NCBI GenBank assembly: GCA_910579805.1
Contig: CAJTWM010000002.1
Span: forward strand, 190,514 to 254,513
DNA: 64,000 nucleotides
Source of the DNA: an uncultured Lachnospiraceae bacterium
GTDB taxonomy: Bacteria > Bacillota > Clostridia > Lachnospirales > Lachnospiraceae
Reading direction: 5' to 3'
Below are positions 52,324 to 61,413 of this stretch, in pieces. Made by a program: the position numbers and the translations under genes. The notes below the pieces were generated by a model. That model was given only the letters and a program-made list of their open reading frames with translations. It did not search any database and had not been told where the DNA came from. Each line of letters starts with the position of its first letter. The first letter of the stretch is position 1.

Positions 52324-53709
52324 ATGAAATTTCGTATCGATAAAAAGTATATTCATTGGGGTGTGACCGCTTTTTTTGTGATCGGCGCCAGTATTGTATT
52401 ATATTATATTATTTTTCATGCTTCAAGTTTTAATACAAGGATTCAGTCCGCAATCAATATTGCTATGCCAATCATAGACGGAATGATCCTTGCTTATCTT
52501 TTGACACCGCTTGTAAACGGATTGGAAAGCAAGATGCTCATCCCTCTTTTCCAAAAAGGAAATATTGAATTAAATACGAAAAATAGAAAGAGAATGAGAG
52601 CGGTATCCATTGTTCTTACATTAATCATCGTTATCTTTTTGATTTATGCATTTTTTGCAATGGTAATTCCCCAGTTATTAAAGAGTGTGCAAAGTATTAT
52701 TTTTCAGTTTCCCGTTTATGTTAATAATTTGGAGACTTTTATTACAAAACTGCTTGCTAATAATCCTGATATTGATGATTTCGCAACTGAGATGCTGGAT
52801 AAGTATTCCTCTCAGATCAGCGATTGGCTCAACAACAGTGTCATTCCTCAGATGAACGGGATCATCAAGTCGCTTTCTTTGAGCGTTTTAAGTTTTTTAA
52901 AATCAATTTGGAATTTGATTATTGGTTTTATTATTTCTATTTATATTTTAGGTAGTAAAGAAACTTTTTGTGGTCAGGCAAAGAAAATGGCCTATGCATT
53001 TTTTGACAGAAAGACGGCAAATTCCATTATCAATGATTTTCGTTTTACGCATAAGACCTTCAGTGGGTTTATCAGTGGTAAAATACTGGATTCTTTTATC
53101 ATCGGATTGATTTGCTTTCCGTGTATTACGCTTATGGATATGCCATATACAGTATTGATCAGCGTTATCATCGGCGTCACAAATGTAATCCCGTTTTTCG
53201 GACCCTATCTTGGAGCCATACCGAGCGCATTCCTGATCTTACTCATTAATCCGGTCAAATGCCTCTATTTCATTATATTTATACTGATCTTGCAACAATT
53301 TGACGGTAACTTTTTGGGACCTAAGATCTTAGGGGAATCCACAGGGCTTTCCAGTTTTTGGGTTATTTTTTCTATTACGATATTCGGCGGTATGTTTGGA
53401 ATTTTTGGCATGATCATCGGAGTACCTATTTTTGCAGTATTCTATGCTTTTGTCAGGAAACACACCAATTCTTTCTTACAGAAAAAAGGACTGCCGGTAA
53501 AAACGGACAAATATACACAGGTTGAGATCATTACCTCAGAGAATACTTTTAGGGAATTAAAAGATATTCCGGGAAACGGAAAAGAAAAAACGTTGAAACT
53601 TTCTAAAAAGGTCAATACGGCTAAAACAGGATCTGCAATATCAGCTAATCCGGAAACGGACGGTCAAAAACCGGATAAGATAAAGGAAAAAACAAACACA
53701 GAGAAATAA
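52324..53709 (+). CDS. AI-2E family transporter
   Basis: A 461-residue polytopic membrane protein of the AI-2 exporter/UPF0118 family. About eight membrane segments; the central amphipathic region (about 110-190) and PFFGPYLGAIPSAFLIL, QQFDGNFLGPKILGESTGLSSFWVI and GVPIFAVFYAFV near residues 285-370 are diagnostic. A charged 80-residue cytoplasmic tail follows. The family includes autoinducer exporters and sodium/proton antiporters, so the substrate is open. AAAAGGAG precedes the ATG. Confidence 0.88.
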   Translation: MKFRIDKKYIHWGVTAFFVIGASIVLYYIIFHASSFNTRIQSAINIAMPIIDGMILAYLLTPLVNGLESKMLIPLFQKGNIELNTKNRKRMRAVSIVLTLIIVIFLIYAFFAMVIPQLLKSVQSIIFQFPVYVNNLETFITKLLANNPDIDDFATEMLDKYSSQISDWLNNSVIPQMNGIIKSLSLSVLSFLKSIWNLIIGFIISIYILGSKETFCGQAKKMAYAFFDRKTANSIINDFRFTHKTFSGFISGKILDSFIIGLICFPCITLMDMPYTVLISVIIGVTNVIPFFGPYLGAIPSAFLILLINPVKCLYFIIFILILQQFDGNFLGPKILGESTGLSSFWVIFSITIFGGMFGIFGMIIGVPIFAVFYAFVRKHTNSFLQKKGLPVKTDKYTQVEIITSENTFRELKDIPGNGKEKTLKLSKKVNTAKTGSAISANPETDGQKPDKIKEKTNTEK

Positions 53710-53762
53710 GCGGGCGTGTAGAAAATCCTTTATCAATTTGTAAAGGGCAGGAGAGAAGTAAT

Positions 53763-54215
53763 ATGCGTTTTGTGATACAAAGGGTACAGTATGCGGAGAT
53801 TACCGTAGATCATAAGAATATTGCGTCTATTCAAAAAGGATTTCTTGTGTTGGTCGGAATCAGCGCTGACGATACGAAAGCGATCGCTGATAAAATGATA
53901 CAAAAATTAATCCACTTAAGAATATTCGAAGATGAAAACGGAAAAACAAATCTGGATCTGAATGCCGTTTCAGGTGAAATGTTAATCGTCTCGCAATTTA
54001 CTCTTTATGCAGACTGCAAAAAGGGGAACCGTCCTTCTTTTACAAGATCCGGCGCACCGGGGATGGCGGAGGAATTATATGAATATATCATTCATCAGTG
54101 TGAAAAGGAAATTCCTAAGATTTCACATGGAATTTTCGGTGCGGATATGAAAATTTCCTTATTAAATGACGGACCTTTTACCGTGATTCTGGATTCAGAC
54201 GAAATTGTTAATTAA
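53763..54215 (+). CDS. dtd: D-aminoacyl-tRNA deacylase
   Basis: A 150-residue DTD that hydrolyses D-aminoacyl-tRNAs. It starts MRFVIQRVQYAEI and carries SQFTLYADCKKGNRPSF and the C-terminal GxP-like segment NDGPFT. AGGAGAG lies upstream of the ATG. A single gene 53 nt after the transporter. Confidence 0.95.
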   Translation: MRFVIQRVQYAEITVDHKNIASIQKGFLVLVGISADDTKAIADKMIQKLIHLRIFEDENGKTNLDLNAVSGEMLIVSQFTLYADCKKGNRPSFTRSGAPGMAEELYEYIIHQCEKEIPKISHGIFGADMKISLLNDGPFTVILDSDEIVN

Positions 54216-54309
54216 GCTGTAATTATTAATTTAAGCCCGTTGATAGGACTTTAAAGAAAATGCAGCAGTATCACAAGATTACTTGTATATGCAGGGGAGA
54301 ATTTAAATA

Positions 54310-54876
54310 ATGTTATATCATGTGTCAGTTCAGTCAGGTTTAAAAGTATTGAAACCGCATCTGTCATCACATCGAAAGCCATATGTATATGCCGTAGACA
54401 ATATGGTAACAGGGCTTCTTTTCGGCGCAAAAACAGACGATTTTGATTTTATGATCTTTACGGATGAAGAAAATATTCCTGTAATATATGAATGCTACCC
54501 AAACGCCCTTCAAAAAGTCTATCAAGGACAATCTTGTTTTGTATATGAGATTAACGGCGAAGGTTTTCAAAGGGGCGTGACATCTTGGAGCGCCGAACTT
54601 GTAAATGAATCTGAAGTTAAAGTTGAAAATGAAATCTATATTGAGAATTTATATCAAAGATTAACGGAAGAAGAAGCGCAAAATAATCTTAAAATATTTA
54701 GATATGAGTTTTCCGATTCCTACAGAAAACAGATCACGGAGCATATTGTTGACAGAATCATTCGCTTTGATATTGATTTGGATCATATCATGGAACAGGA
54801 TCATAGATTTTCCGATTATTACAAAGATATTGTCAATGCGTTAACCAATATTATGGACGGACATTTATTACAGTAG
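54310..54876 (+). CDS. Conserved protein of unknown function, possible ART-like N-terminus
   Basis: A 188-residue soluble protein. The N-terminal MLYHVSVQSGLKVLKPHLSSHRKPYVYAV pattern resembles the start of ADP-ribosyltransferase-like folds, but the catalytic residues cannot be assigned. The C-terminal half is helical and charged. GGGGAG precedes the ATG. It stands alone between dtd and the tandem array; toxin or tRNA-related roles are guesses. Confidence 0.65.
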   Translation: MLYHVSVQSGLKVLKPHLSSHRKPYVYAVDNMVTGLLFGAKTDDFDFMIFTDEENIPVIYECYPNALQKVYQGQSCFVYEINGEGFQRGVTSWSAELVNESEVKVENEIYIENLYQRLTEEEAQNNLKIFRYEFSDSYRKQITEHIVDRIIRFDIDLDHIMEQDHRFSDYYKDIVNALTNIMDGHLLQ

Positions 54877-54979
54877 AAAAAATAATTTCCTTTTCACACT
54901 GCCAGATGATATATTCATATACAAGTTGAACGAATCCAAGTAGTGTAAAAATACCATAAAAACAAATCTACCAATATTC

Positions 54980-55505
54980 AAGTCCAAGCTCAACGAACCA
55001 GTTAAGGCAAAAAGTACATCATAAAACAACTCCGCAAATAACAAATACAAAAACCCAAGTTCAACGAAACTAGTCAGCCATAGTAACGTCATAAAAGATA
55101 TCCACGATTCCTACAAGCCCAAGCGTCAATGAACCAGTTAACGCAAAAAGCACATCATAAACAACCCTGCAAATAACAAATACAAAAAGTCCAAGTTTAC
55201 CGAACTAGTTGGCGAAAACATCATAGAGGCATATCCACGATTCCTACAAGCCCAAGCTTACCAAACAGTTAACGCAAAAAGCAACACATCAAAAACAAAA
55301 TCCTGAAAGACAAAAAGCCCAAGTTTACCGACTAGTTGGCGAAAACATCGTAGAGGCATATCCGCGATTCCTACAAGCCCAAGCTCATCAAACTAGTTAA
55401 CGCAAAAAGCAACACATCATAAAACAAAACCCCAAAAGACAAAAAAGCCCAAGTTTAACGAACTAGTTGGCGAAAGCATCATAGAGGTATATCTGCGATT
55501 TCTAT
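54980..55505. repeat. Degenerate ~132-bp tandem repeat array
   Basis: Four units start at 54980, 55115, 55248 and 55375 (135, 133, 127, 131 bp). Each holds two related 24-bp cores, CAAGCTCAACGAACCAGTTAACGC-like and CAAGTTTAACGAACTAGTTGGCG-like, separated by about 40 bp of alternating A- and B-type sequence. On the minus strand the units encode repeated hydrophobic fragments (YDVLFALTGSLSL, LVGIVDI) but contain stops and frame shifts. The span 54877-55637 holds no gene. Confidence 0.75.
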
Positions 55506-55509
55506 AGCC

Positions 55510-55543
55510 AACTATTCGTTAAACTTGTCTTTTGCGAATAGTT
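55510..55543. repeat. Inverted repeat closing the tandem array
   Basis: AACTATTCG (55510-55518) pairs with CGAATAGTT (55535-55543). In addition 55508-55527 is an inverted copy of the array core, pairing with the B core of the last unit at about 55449-55471 to give a long stem. It may also end the convergent chemoreceptor-like gene. Confidence 0.6.
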
Positions 55544-55637
55544 ATATTTCACTTCCCACAACTGTGCGCCTTTGTTCCTTGCGGGTACATAATTCCGAAA
55601 AAAATATAGTTTTATTTACATTGTATAGTTATTTACA

Positions 55638-56408
55638 TTATCTATGCATTTTCGTGACCACGTCTGAAATATTTTCAACGATTTTTCGGATTTCTACATT
55701 GAGAACCGTACTATTTGCGGAAAGTTTACCGAATTCACTTGCAACAATGGCAAATCCGCGTCCGATATCGCCGGCACGGGCAGCCTCAATATTAGCGTTT
55801 AATGCAAGGATTTTTTGCTGGTTTTCAATTTTGCTCAATCCTTCTGTTTTCTCTTTGATCTGGGCAACCAATTGATTGGTTTCTTCAATGGTGCTTGTCA
55901 GTTTGGATGCAATATCTTTGTTCTTATATTTTGCATATTCCGCATTAATAAAATGATTTAAAACCTGTCCAAGCAATTCTGCTGAAGCACGGATAGATTC
56001 TTCTGTACGGATATTTACTTTCTGCAGAGCGTCAATATATTCCTCTTCATTTACGCCAATCTCTCTCGCCATTTTACGAAATGCCGCTTCGTCCGGTTCT
56101 GTCGGAAGAACCTGCCCACCGATCACCGATCCCATTTTTTTACCGTCTACAGTCAGGTCGACCGCAAAATCAAAAAGTCCTGCATGACAGCGATATACGC
56201 CCGTTCCGCTTCTATCGCATTTTTCACAGCGTGTAAGCCCGTCTTTGGAACCTCTTGTATACTTTGTGCAAAAATCTGTAAAATTATAACGTTTTGATAT
56301 GTATTTTCCATCGACGCTCACCGCCGCTGCAGCAAGGCCGGTGGCCTTAGACCAGTTAGATATAATGCTCTCAAGCTCCTGCATATCAGTAAAATCCTGT
56401 ATTACCAT
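55638..56408 (-). CDS. Soluble PocR-domain methyl-accepting chemotaxis-like protein
   Basis: A 256-residue protein with no membrane segment. The N-terminal PocR-type sensor (about 1-165) has a Cys-rich CEKCDRSGTGVYRCHAG; the C-terminal part is a short MCP signalling hairpin (KIENQQKILALNANIEAARAGDIGRGFAIVASEFGKLS). The coiled coil is much shorter than in full receptors. AAAGGAG precedes ATG 56408; the longer frame from 56471 is rejected. It lies 31 nt behind the cytidylate-kinase-like gene. Confidence 0.85.
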   Translation of the reverse strand: MVIQDFTDMQELESIISNWSKATGLAAAAVSVDGKYISKRYNFTDFCTKYTRGSKDGLTRCEKCDRSGTGVYRCHAGLFDFAVDLTVDGKKMGSVIGGQVLPTEPDEAAFRKMAREIGVNEEEYIDALQKVNIRTEESIRASAELLGQVLNHFINAEYAKYKNKDIASKLTSTIEETNQLVAQIKEKTEGLSKIENQQKILALNANIEAARAGDIGRGFAIVASEFGKLSANSTVLNVEIRKIVENISDVVTKMHR

Positions 56409-56439
56409 AAGTTCTGCTCTCCTTTTAATAAATGTGTTT

Positions 56440-57078
56440 CTAATGCTTGGAACCACTGTTTCTTGTCTCAAAATCCTCTATGTATTGGATGATGAGTTTA
56501 ACGGTTCCTTCTACGCCTAAAATGCTGCTGTTGATGCACAGATCATAGCTGTCTGCACGCCCCCATTTTTTTGAGGAATAGTAATTATAATAGCTTTGAC
56601 GCTGTTTATCTTTCTTTATGATCATATCCCTTGCTTTTGCTTCGGTCAACTCATATTTCTCCATAATACGCTTGGTTTTTGCTTTTTCGTCGCCATAGAT
56701 AAAAAGATGGATGGAATTTTTGAATTCGCTGAGCGCATAATCTGCACAGCGGCCTACGATCACACACGGCCCTTCGCTTGCCATCTTCTTTATGGTATCA
56801 AACTGCGCCAAAAATACTTTATGGCTGATTGGCATATCTACAAAAGAAGATGCATTATAACCGAAAGAATACGTATCCATAACTAAATTATAAAGAAATG
56901 AATTGGTAGGACGTTCATCATGATTTTTGATCATTTCTTCACAAAATCCGCTCTCCTTGGCAGCTCTGGTCAGTAATTCTTTATCGTAACATGGGATATT
57001 AAAATATTCCGCTACTTTTTCTCCGATCTCTCTTCCTGCAGATCCAAATTGTCTTCCTATTGTAATAATGGTATTCAT
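56440..57078 (-). CDS. Cytidylate kinase-like family protein
   Basis: A 212-residue P-loop protein of the cytidylate-kinase-like family (GRQFGSAGREIGEKVAEYF, PCYDKELL, VIVGRCADYAL, then a KRIMEKYELTEAKARDMIIKKDKQR lid). It differs from true Cmk and the substrate is unknown; family members often lie next to regulators. GGGAAG precedes ATG 57078. It has a strong promoter with a palindrome and is followed by the PocR gene. Confidence 0.8.
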   Translation of the reverse strand: MNTIITIGRQFGSAGREIGEKVAEYFNIPCYDKELLTRAAKESGFCEEMIKNHDERPTNSFLYNLVMDTYSFGYNASSFVDMPISHKVFLAQFDTIKKMASEGPCVIVGRCADYALSEFKNSIHLFIYGDEKAKTKRIMEKYELTEAKARDMIIKKDKQRQSYYNYYSSKKWGRADSYDLCINSSILGVEGTVKLIIQYIEDFETRNSGSKH

Positions 57079-57132
57079 ACAATACACTTCCCTTCAATCA
57101 TTATGCTGAAAACACTGTAGTTTCTATCAATT

Positions 57133-57161
57133 ATTATACAAAATATTGTATACAAATTCAA
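57133..57161 (-). promoter_or_regulatory. Promoter and operator-like palindrome of the kinase-PocR unit
   Basis: Minus strand TTGAAT (57156-57161), 17-bp spacer, TATAAT (57133-57138). A dyad TATACAA/TTGTATA at 57135-57152 overlaps the -10 and spacer, and another TTGTATA half-site lies about 20 bp upstream. Confidence 0.7.
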
Positions 57162-57226
57162 TAATTTTATACAATAATTACAAAAAACACAAATGTAATC
57201 ATTTTATTTGTATATCATAAAACGGA

Positions 57227-58135
57227 TCAGTTCAAAATCTCCAAAAGATGCTCAAAATATGCAGGAAGCGGTGCATTTACCTCCAAATATTCGTTTGTCC
57301 TTGGATGCAGGATCCCGAGTGTCATGGCATGCAGCGTCTGTCCTTCCAAAACAAAAGGCTGTTTGGCGTTTCCGTACACTTCATCGCCCAGCAAAGGATG
57401 TCCGATACTTGCCAGATGAACCCTGATCTGATGCGTTCTTCCGGTTTCCAATGTACACTCAATGTATGTATATTTTTCAAAATATTGTAATGCTTTTATA
57501 TGCGTAACGGCGTCTTTTCCCTTCAGATTTACCGCCATTTTTTTACGGTCCGTGGGATGCCGTCCTATCGGTTTATGGATCGTGATCTCATCCTCTTTCA
57601 GCCGTCCCATACAGATGGCGCGGTATTTCCTGTTCAGGGAATGTTCTTTTAACTGCGCTGCGATGGCCGCATGAGTCAGATCGTTTTTACATACGATGAC
57701 AGAGCCGGTCGTATCCTTATCGATCCTATGTACGATTCCGGGACGCAGGATTCCGTTGATTCCCGAAAGATTGTCTTTGCAATGGTACATTAATGCGTTA
57801 ACAAGGGTTCCGGAATAATGTCCGGCGGCCGGATGCACTACCATCCCCTTCGGTTTATTTACAATCAAAAGATCGTCGTCCTCATACAAAATATCAAGAG
57901 GAATATCTTCAGGAAGAATATCGGGTTCTACGGCTTTGGGAATCCGCAAAAGAATGCTGTCATCACATTTCAGCCTGTAATTGGCTTTTACCGGCATTTC
58001 ATTGACAAGAACCTGCTTGTCTGTAATCAGTTTTTGAATATAAGAACGAGACAAAGAATCGATAAGTCCGTTGATGTACTTATCGATCCTTTCATCTTCC
58101 TGTTCTTCATTTATCAGAAAACGGAATTCTTCCAT
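57227..58135 (-). CDS. rluD: RluD-like 23S rRNA pseudouridine synthase
   Basis: A 302-residue enzyme with S4 domain (DERIDKYINGLIDSLSRSYIQKLI) and RluA-type catalytic core (VHRIDKDTTGSVIVCKND, GRTHQIRVHLASIGHPLLGD). Probable target uridines of helix 69 in 23S rRNA. GGAGG lies 6 nt before ATG. It follows lspA by 55 nt, the common lspA-rluD pair. Confidence 0.92.
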   Translation of the reverse strand: MEEFRFLINEEQEDERIDKYINGLIDSLSRSYIQKLITDKQVLVNEMPVKANYRLKCDDSILLRIPKAVEPDILPEDIPLDILYEDDDLLIVNKPKGMVVHPAAGHYSGTLVNALMYHCKDNLSGINGILRPGIVHRIDKDTTGSVIVCKNDLTHAAIAAQLKEHSLNRKYRAICMGRLKEDEITIHKPIGRHPTDRKKMAVNLKGKDAVTHIKALQYFEKYTYIECTLETGRTHQIRVHLASIGHPLLGDEVYGNAKQPFVLEGQTLHAMTLGILHPRTNEYLEVNAPLPAYFEHLLEILN

Positions 58136-58190
58136 TGATGCCTCCTACATTTCCTATTCCATACGAAAATGCCCGTAAAATTTCCGATCC

Positions 58191-58718
58191 TTATTTTATT
58201 TCCCGGTATTTTTTTTGAGTAAAACTTAAAAAGCTCAAATCGTCTTCTTTGTATATAAACAGGATCAGCACAAATAATCCTATCATGGAAATTGTCACAT
58301 ACATATCCGCTACATTAAAAATAGGGAAATTGATCAATACAATGGAAATAAAATCTACTACATAATCCAGTCTGATACGATCGATCATATTTCCGATGGC
58401 GCCGCTCGCAATCATGACTAACAGCACATGAAGACAGTCATACTTCTTTTTTCCCGGAATTTTGAACAATACAAAAAGAATTACGCCTAATATAACGATG
58501 CCTACAAATAAAAAGAAAAATTTTTGATTTTGGAGCAGACCGAAAGCGGCGCCCCTGTTTTCCAGATAATTCAATTCCAATACGTCGTTAATAATAGGAA
58601 TTGCGGGTTTATTTTTTAGCTTCAGCACGGCATAGTATTTGGTGATCTGATCTATAGCCGTTAAAATGATAAGTGCGACCGCATCCAGCAATATTGCGAT
58701 ACGTTTCCGTTTTTTCAT
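58191..58718 (-). CDS. lspA: Lipoprotein signal peptidase (signal peptidase II)
   Basis: A 175-residue, four-helix membrane aspartyl protease cleaving signal peptides from prolipoproteins. It has NRGAAFGLL, the catalytic-Asp segments GNMIDRIRLDYVVDFI and FNVADMYV. GGAG precedes ATG 58718; the frame upstream to 58754 is not used. It lies between aroB and rluD. Confidence 0.94.
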   Translation of the reverse strand: MKKRKRIAILLDAVALIILTAIDQITKYYAVLKLKNKPAIPIINDVLELNYLENRGAAFGLLQNQKFFFLFVGIVILGVILFVLFKIPGKKKYDCLHVLLVMIASGAIGNMIDRIRLDYVVDFISIVLINFPIFNVADMYVTISMIGLFVLILFIYKEDDLSFLSFTQKKYREIK

Positions 58719-58814
58719 AGTTTTTCTCCATTTCTGCGCTGCCTTATTGCACAAATTCCTATATGGATGATCTTATCCGTTTTTCAGCAAAATATATGCA
58801 AATGCAAGTCCGGC

Positions 58815-59930
58815 TTATTCCGCCGCATCTTTTTCGTCAAAATAAATTTCGTTTATAGCATTTAACATATCTTCGTCCGATACTGTTGTATCGATCACCG
58901 CTTTGCCGACTTTTTTGAGCAGTACAAATTTGATCCTGCCTTCCGCCATCTTTTTATCGGATTTCGTCAATTTTAAAATTTCCTCCGGTTCGATCTCTTC
59001 TACGGAGATCGGAAGATGAAAAGGAACAAACATATCCCGTATCTCATAATATTCATCCATGGATAAGAGTTCATGTTTCCAGGAAATGTAAGCGGCGGCA
59101 ACTGCGCCCAGCGCCACGCATTCTCCGTGTAAAAGCTTAAAGTTTTTGGCTTTCTCGATAGCGTGCCCGATCGTATGCCCAAAGTTTAAAAGAGCCCTTT
59201 CTCCCTTTTCGGTGGGATCTTTTTCTACTACCAGTTTTTTGATTTGGCAGCTTTTCATAATCATTTCTTCCAATATGTCAGGATCCTTTTCACAAATCTC
59301 ATACATATTTTCAAGCAGCCACTCGTAAAAAATAGAATCTTTGATCAGTCCGTGTTTCATCACTTCCGCGAATCCGGAAAAGAACTGCCTGTCCTCCAAC
59401 GTTTTTAAAAGAGAAACATTCATATAAACGAGCTTCGGCATATAAAAAGCGCCTACCATATTTTTATAGCCGTCAAAATCCACTCCTGTTTTTCCGCCTA
59501 TACTGCTGTCACACTGGGAAAGCAGCGTAGTTGGGATCTGTATAAAATCCACGCCCCGTAAATAGGTTGCTGCCGTATAGCCGGTCAGATCGCCCACTAC
59601 GCCGCCTCCTAAAGCGACTAACATATCCGTCCGTTCAAAGCCTTCCTCAATCAAAAAAGTATACAGTTTTTTTACCGTATCCAAATTTTTGTTTTCTTCT
59701 CCTGCCGGAAAGACAAAGGAAACGGATTTTTTTGATACGCTGCCTGCAATCGCAAGCACTTCCTTGCAATATAATGTTTCTACCGTACTGTCCGTGACAA
59801 TACAAAGTTTACGGTTTTCACATCCAAGCTCTTTTAGTTCTTCTCTCAATTCTTCAAAATCCTGTGTAAATACAATATCGTAACAGGGTTTTTTATGATA
59901 AGTTATTTCCATTCTTTGTGCCATGATCAT
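58815..59930 (-). CDS. aroB: 3-dehydroquinate synthase
   Basis: A 371-residue NAD- and zinc-dependent enzyme forming 3-dehydroquinate, the second shikimate step. It has ALGGGVVGDLTGYTAATYLRGV, IPTTLLSQCDSSIGGKTGV, and the zinc-binding GHTIGHAIE. AAGGA lies 7 nt before ATG 59930. With aroA elsewhere in the window, two aromatic genes are dispersed. First gene of an aroB-lspA-rluD unit. Confidence 0.94.
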   Translation of the reverse strand: MIMAQRMEITYHKKPCYDIVFTQDFEELREELKELGCENRKLCIVTDSTVETLYCKEVLAIAGSVSKKSVSFVFPAGEENKNLDTVKKLYTFLIEEGFERTDMLVALGGGVVGDLTGYTAATYLRGVDFIQIPTTLLSQCDSSIGGKTGVDFDGYKNMVGAFYMPKLVYMNVSLLKTLEDRQFFSGFAEVMKHGLIKDSIFYEWLLENMYEICEKDPDILEEMIMKSCQIKKLVVEKDPTEKGERALLNFGHTIGHAIEKAKNFKLLHGECVALGAVAAAYISWKHELLSMDEYYEIRDMFVPFHLPISVEEIEPEEILKLTKSDKKMAEGRIKFVLLKKVGKAVIDTTVSDEDMLNAINEIYFDEKDAAE

Positions 59931-60063
59931 CTAACCATCCTTATATTCATACTCGATACGGTTGAACTTTATTATTTTATATCTCCTGCATATTACAGAT
60001 TTTGCTTGCGATACAGAGACCAGATAAGCAGTTTAAAGGGGATTAAGATTTAATAGGGAGTAC

Positions 60064-60100
60064 AAGAAAAACTTCCTGCTCTGACAAGAAACAGGAAGCG
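60064..60100 (-). terminator. Terminator after sepF
   Basis: On the minus strand CTTCCTG (60092-60098) pairs with CAGGAAG (60072-60078), followed by TTTTTCTTG. Confidence 0.85.
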
Positions 60101-60116
60101 AAATCCCTTAACTGCA

Positions 60117-60626
60117 TTAAAATCCATTATTGATCGGAACATCAAAAGAACCGGATAAAATTTCTTGAAAATCTCCGGAAATATCTACGCTCGCAGGGGT
60201 AATAATAAAAATATAATGAGATATTTTTTGCAGATTACCGCTGATTGCAAAACAGGAACCGGAAGTAAAATCTATGATCCTTTGTGCAATCTCCACATCG
60301 ATCCCTTCTAAATTCAATACGACCGTCCGGTTTGCAAGCAATGTTTCCGTGATCTCTCTGGCATCTTCTACGCTGGTAGGTTTGATCACACAGACTTCCA
60401 TACCGCTTCCTGATAACTTTCTTGCACGGATCGGCGTTACTTTTGTCATCTGCCTCTTAGCGCCTCTGTCTTCGTCAGGTTCTACGGAAGTGTCTTTTAA
60501 CGCCACCGTTTTCCGCGGTGAAGTATCTACCACATCGCTGTCGTCATAATCGTCGTAATCATCATAATAATCGTCATCTTCATCATTAAGCTTCATATAA
60601 TTTAAAAATTTATCCATTACGCCCAT
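60117..60626 (-). CDS. sepF: Cell division protein SepF
   Basis: A 169-residue FtsZ-binding protein that bundles FtsZ and ties it to the membrane. The N-terminus is an amphipathic helix (MGVMDKFLNYMKL), then an Asp/Tyr-rich linker, and the SepF core (VCVIKPTSVEDAREITETLLANRTVVLNLEGIDVEIAQRIIDFTSG). It lies 4 nt after yggS, the typical pair. Confidence 0.94.
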   Translation of the reverse strand: MGVMDKFLNYMKLNDEDDDYYDDYDDYDDSDVVDTSPRKTVALKDTSVEPDEDRGAKRQMTKVTPIRARKLSGSGMEVCVIKPTSVEDAREITETLLANRTVVLNLEGIDVEIAQRIIDFTSGSCFAISGNLQKISHYIFIITPASVDISGDFQEILSGSFDVPINNGF

Positions 60627-60630
60627 TTAA

Positions 60631-61347
60631 TTAATCTCCAATCCTATCGGCCTGTGAATGACTATATTCGCGCTCGCCGAAGATACCGGTTCCGACACGC
60701 ACATAAGAAGCGCCCTCTTCTACAGCCGTCTGATAATCCCCGGTCATACCCATTGATAATATATCCATAGAAACATTATCAATGTTTTTATTCATTATGT
60801 CAACAGATAATTGCCGTAATCTCATGAAATATTGTCTGTTTTCTTCCGCATTTTCTACATATGGCGCTATCGTCATAAGGCCTTTTATCGAAATTCCGGG
60901 AAATTTGGAAATTTCTGTTATAAGATCAGCGGCTTCTTTTGTACTGATTCCGAATTTTGACTCTTCTTCCGCCACGTTGACTTCAACTAAAACGGAAACC
61001 TTTAACTGCTTTTTAAGCGCTTCCTTACTGATCTCTTCCGCCAGTCTTACGGAGTCAACGCTGTGGATCAGATAGACTTTATCGACAATGTATTTTACTT
61101 TGTTACGCTGCAGGTGGCCGATCATATGCCATTTAATGTCTTTGGGCATGGCCTCATATTTTTCCACAAGTTCCTGCACTTTATTTTCACCGAAATGCCG
61201 GCAGCCGGATTCATAAGCCTGCGTGAGCATGGATACCGGCTTCGTTTTGCTTACCGCTATCAGCGTAACGTCTTCCGGTTTTCTTCCGGCCCGTTTACAG
61301 GCGTTTTTTATATTGTTTTCCACTTGAATGATGTTATCTTTGATCAA
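60631..61347 (-). CDS. yggS: YggS family pyridoxal phosphate-binding protein
   Basis: A 238-residue PLP-homeostasis protein. The PLP lysine lies in LIAVSKTKP, followed by RHFGENKVQEL, WHMIGHLQRNK and SMGMTGDYQTAVEEGASYVRVGTGIFG. The start codon is TTG at 61347, with GAGGT and AGGA upstream. Directly upstream of sepF. Confidence 0.93.
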   Translation of the reverse strand: MIKDNIIQVENNIKNACKRAGRKPEDVTLIAVSKTKPVSMLTQAYESGCRHFGENKVQELVEKYEAMPKDIKWHMIGHLQRNKVKYIVDKVYLIHSVDSVRLAEEISKEALKKQLKVSVLVEVNVAEEESKFGISTKEAADLITEISKFPGISIKGLMTIAPYVENAEENRQYFMRLRQLSVDIMNKNIDNVSMDILSMGMTGDYQTAVEEGASYVRVGTGIFGEREYSHSQADRIGD

Positions 61348-61413
61348 ATCCTGTTACCTCGCTTTTCGTGTTTAAAATCATTTCTATCCGCTGTCTGGAA
61401 TATCACAGGCTGT

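Noticed and set aside
54868..55092. 74-codon hydrophobic frame on the minus strand
   Set aside because: No Shine-Dalgarno site, it is part of the degenerate repeat, and neighbouring units have stops at the matching positions.
54980..55505. Possible CRISPR array
   Set aside because: The 24-bp cores are imperfect and the spacers alternate between two related types, so it is a tandem repeat rather than unique spacers; no cas genes are near.
54980..55543. Integron attC cluster
   Set aside because: No consensus attC core sites in paired orientation and no cassette genes between units.
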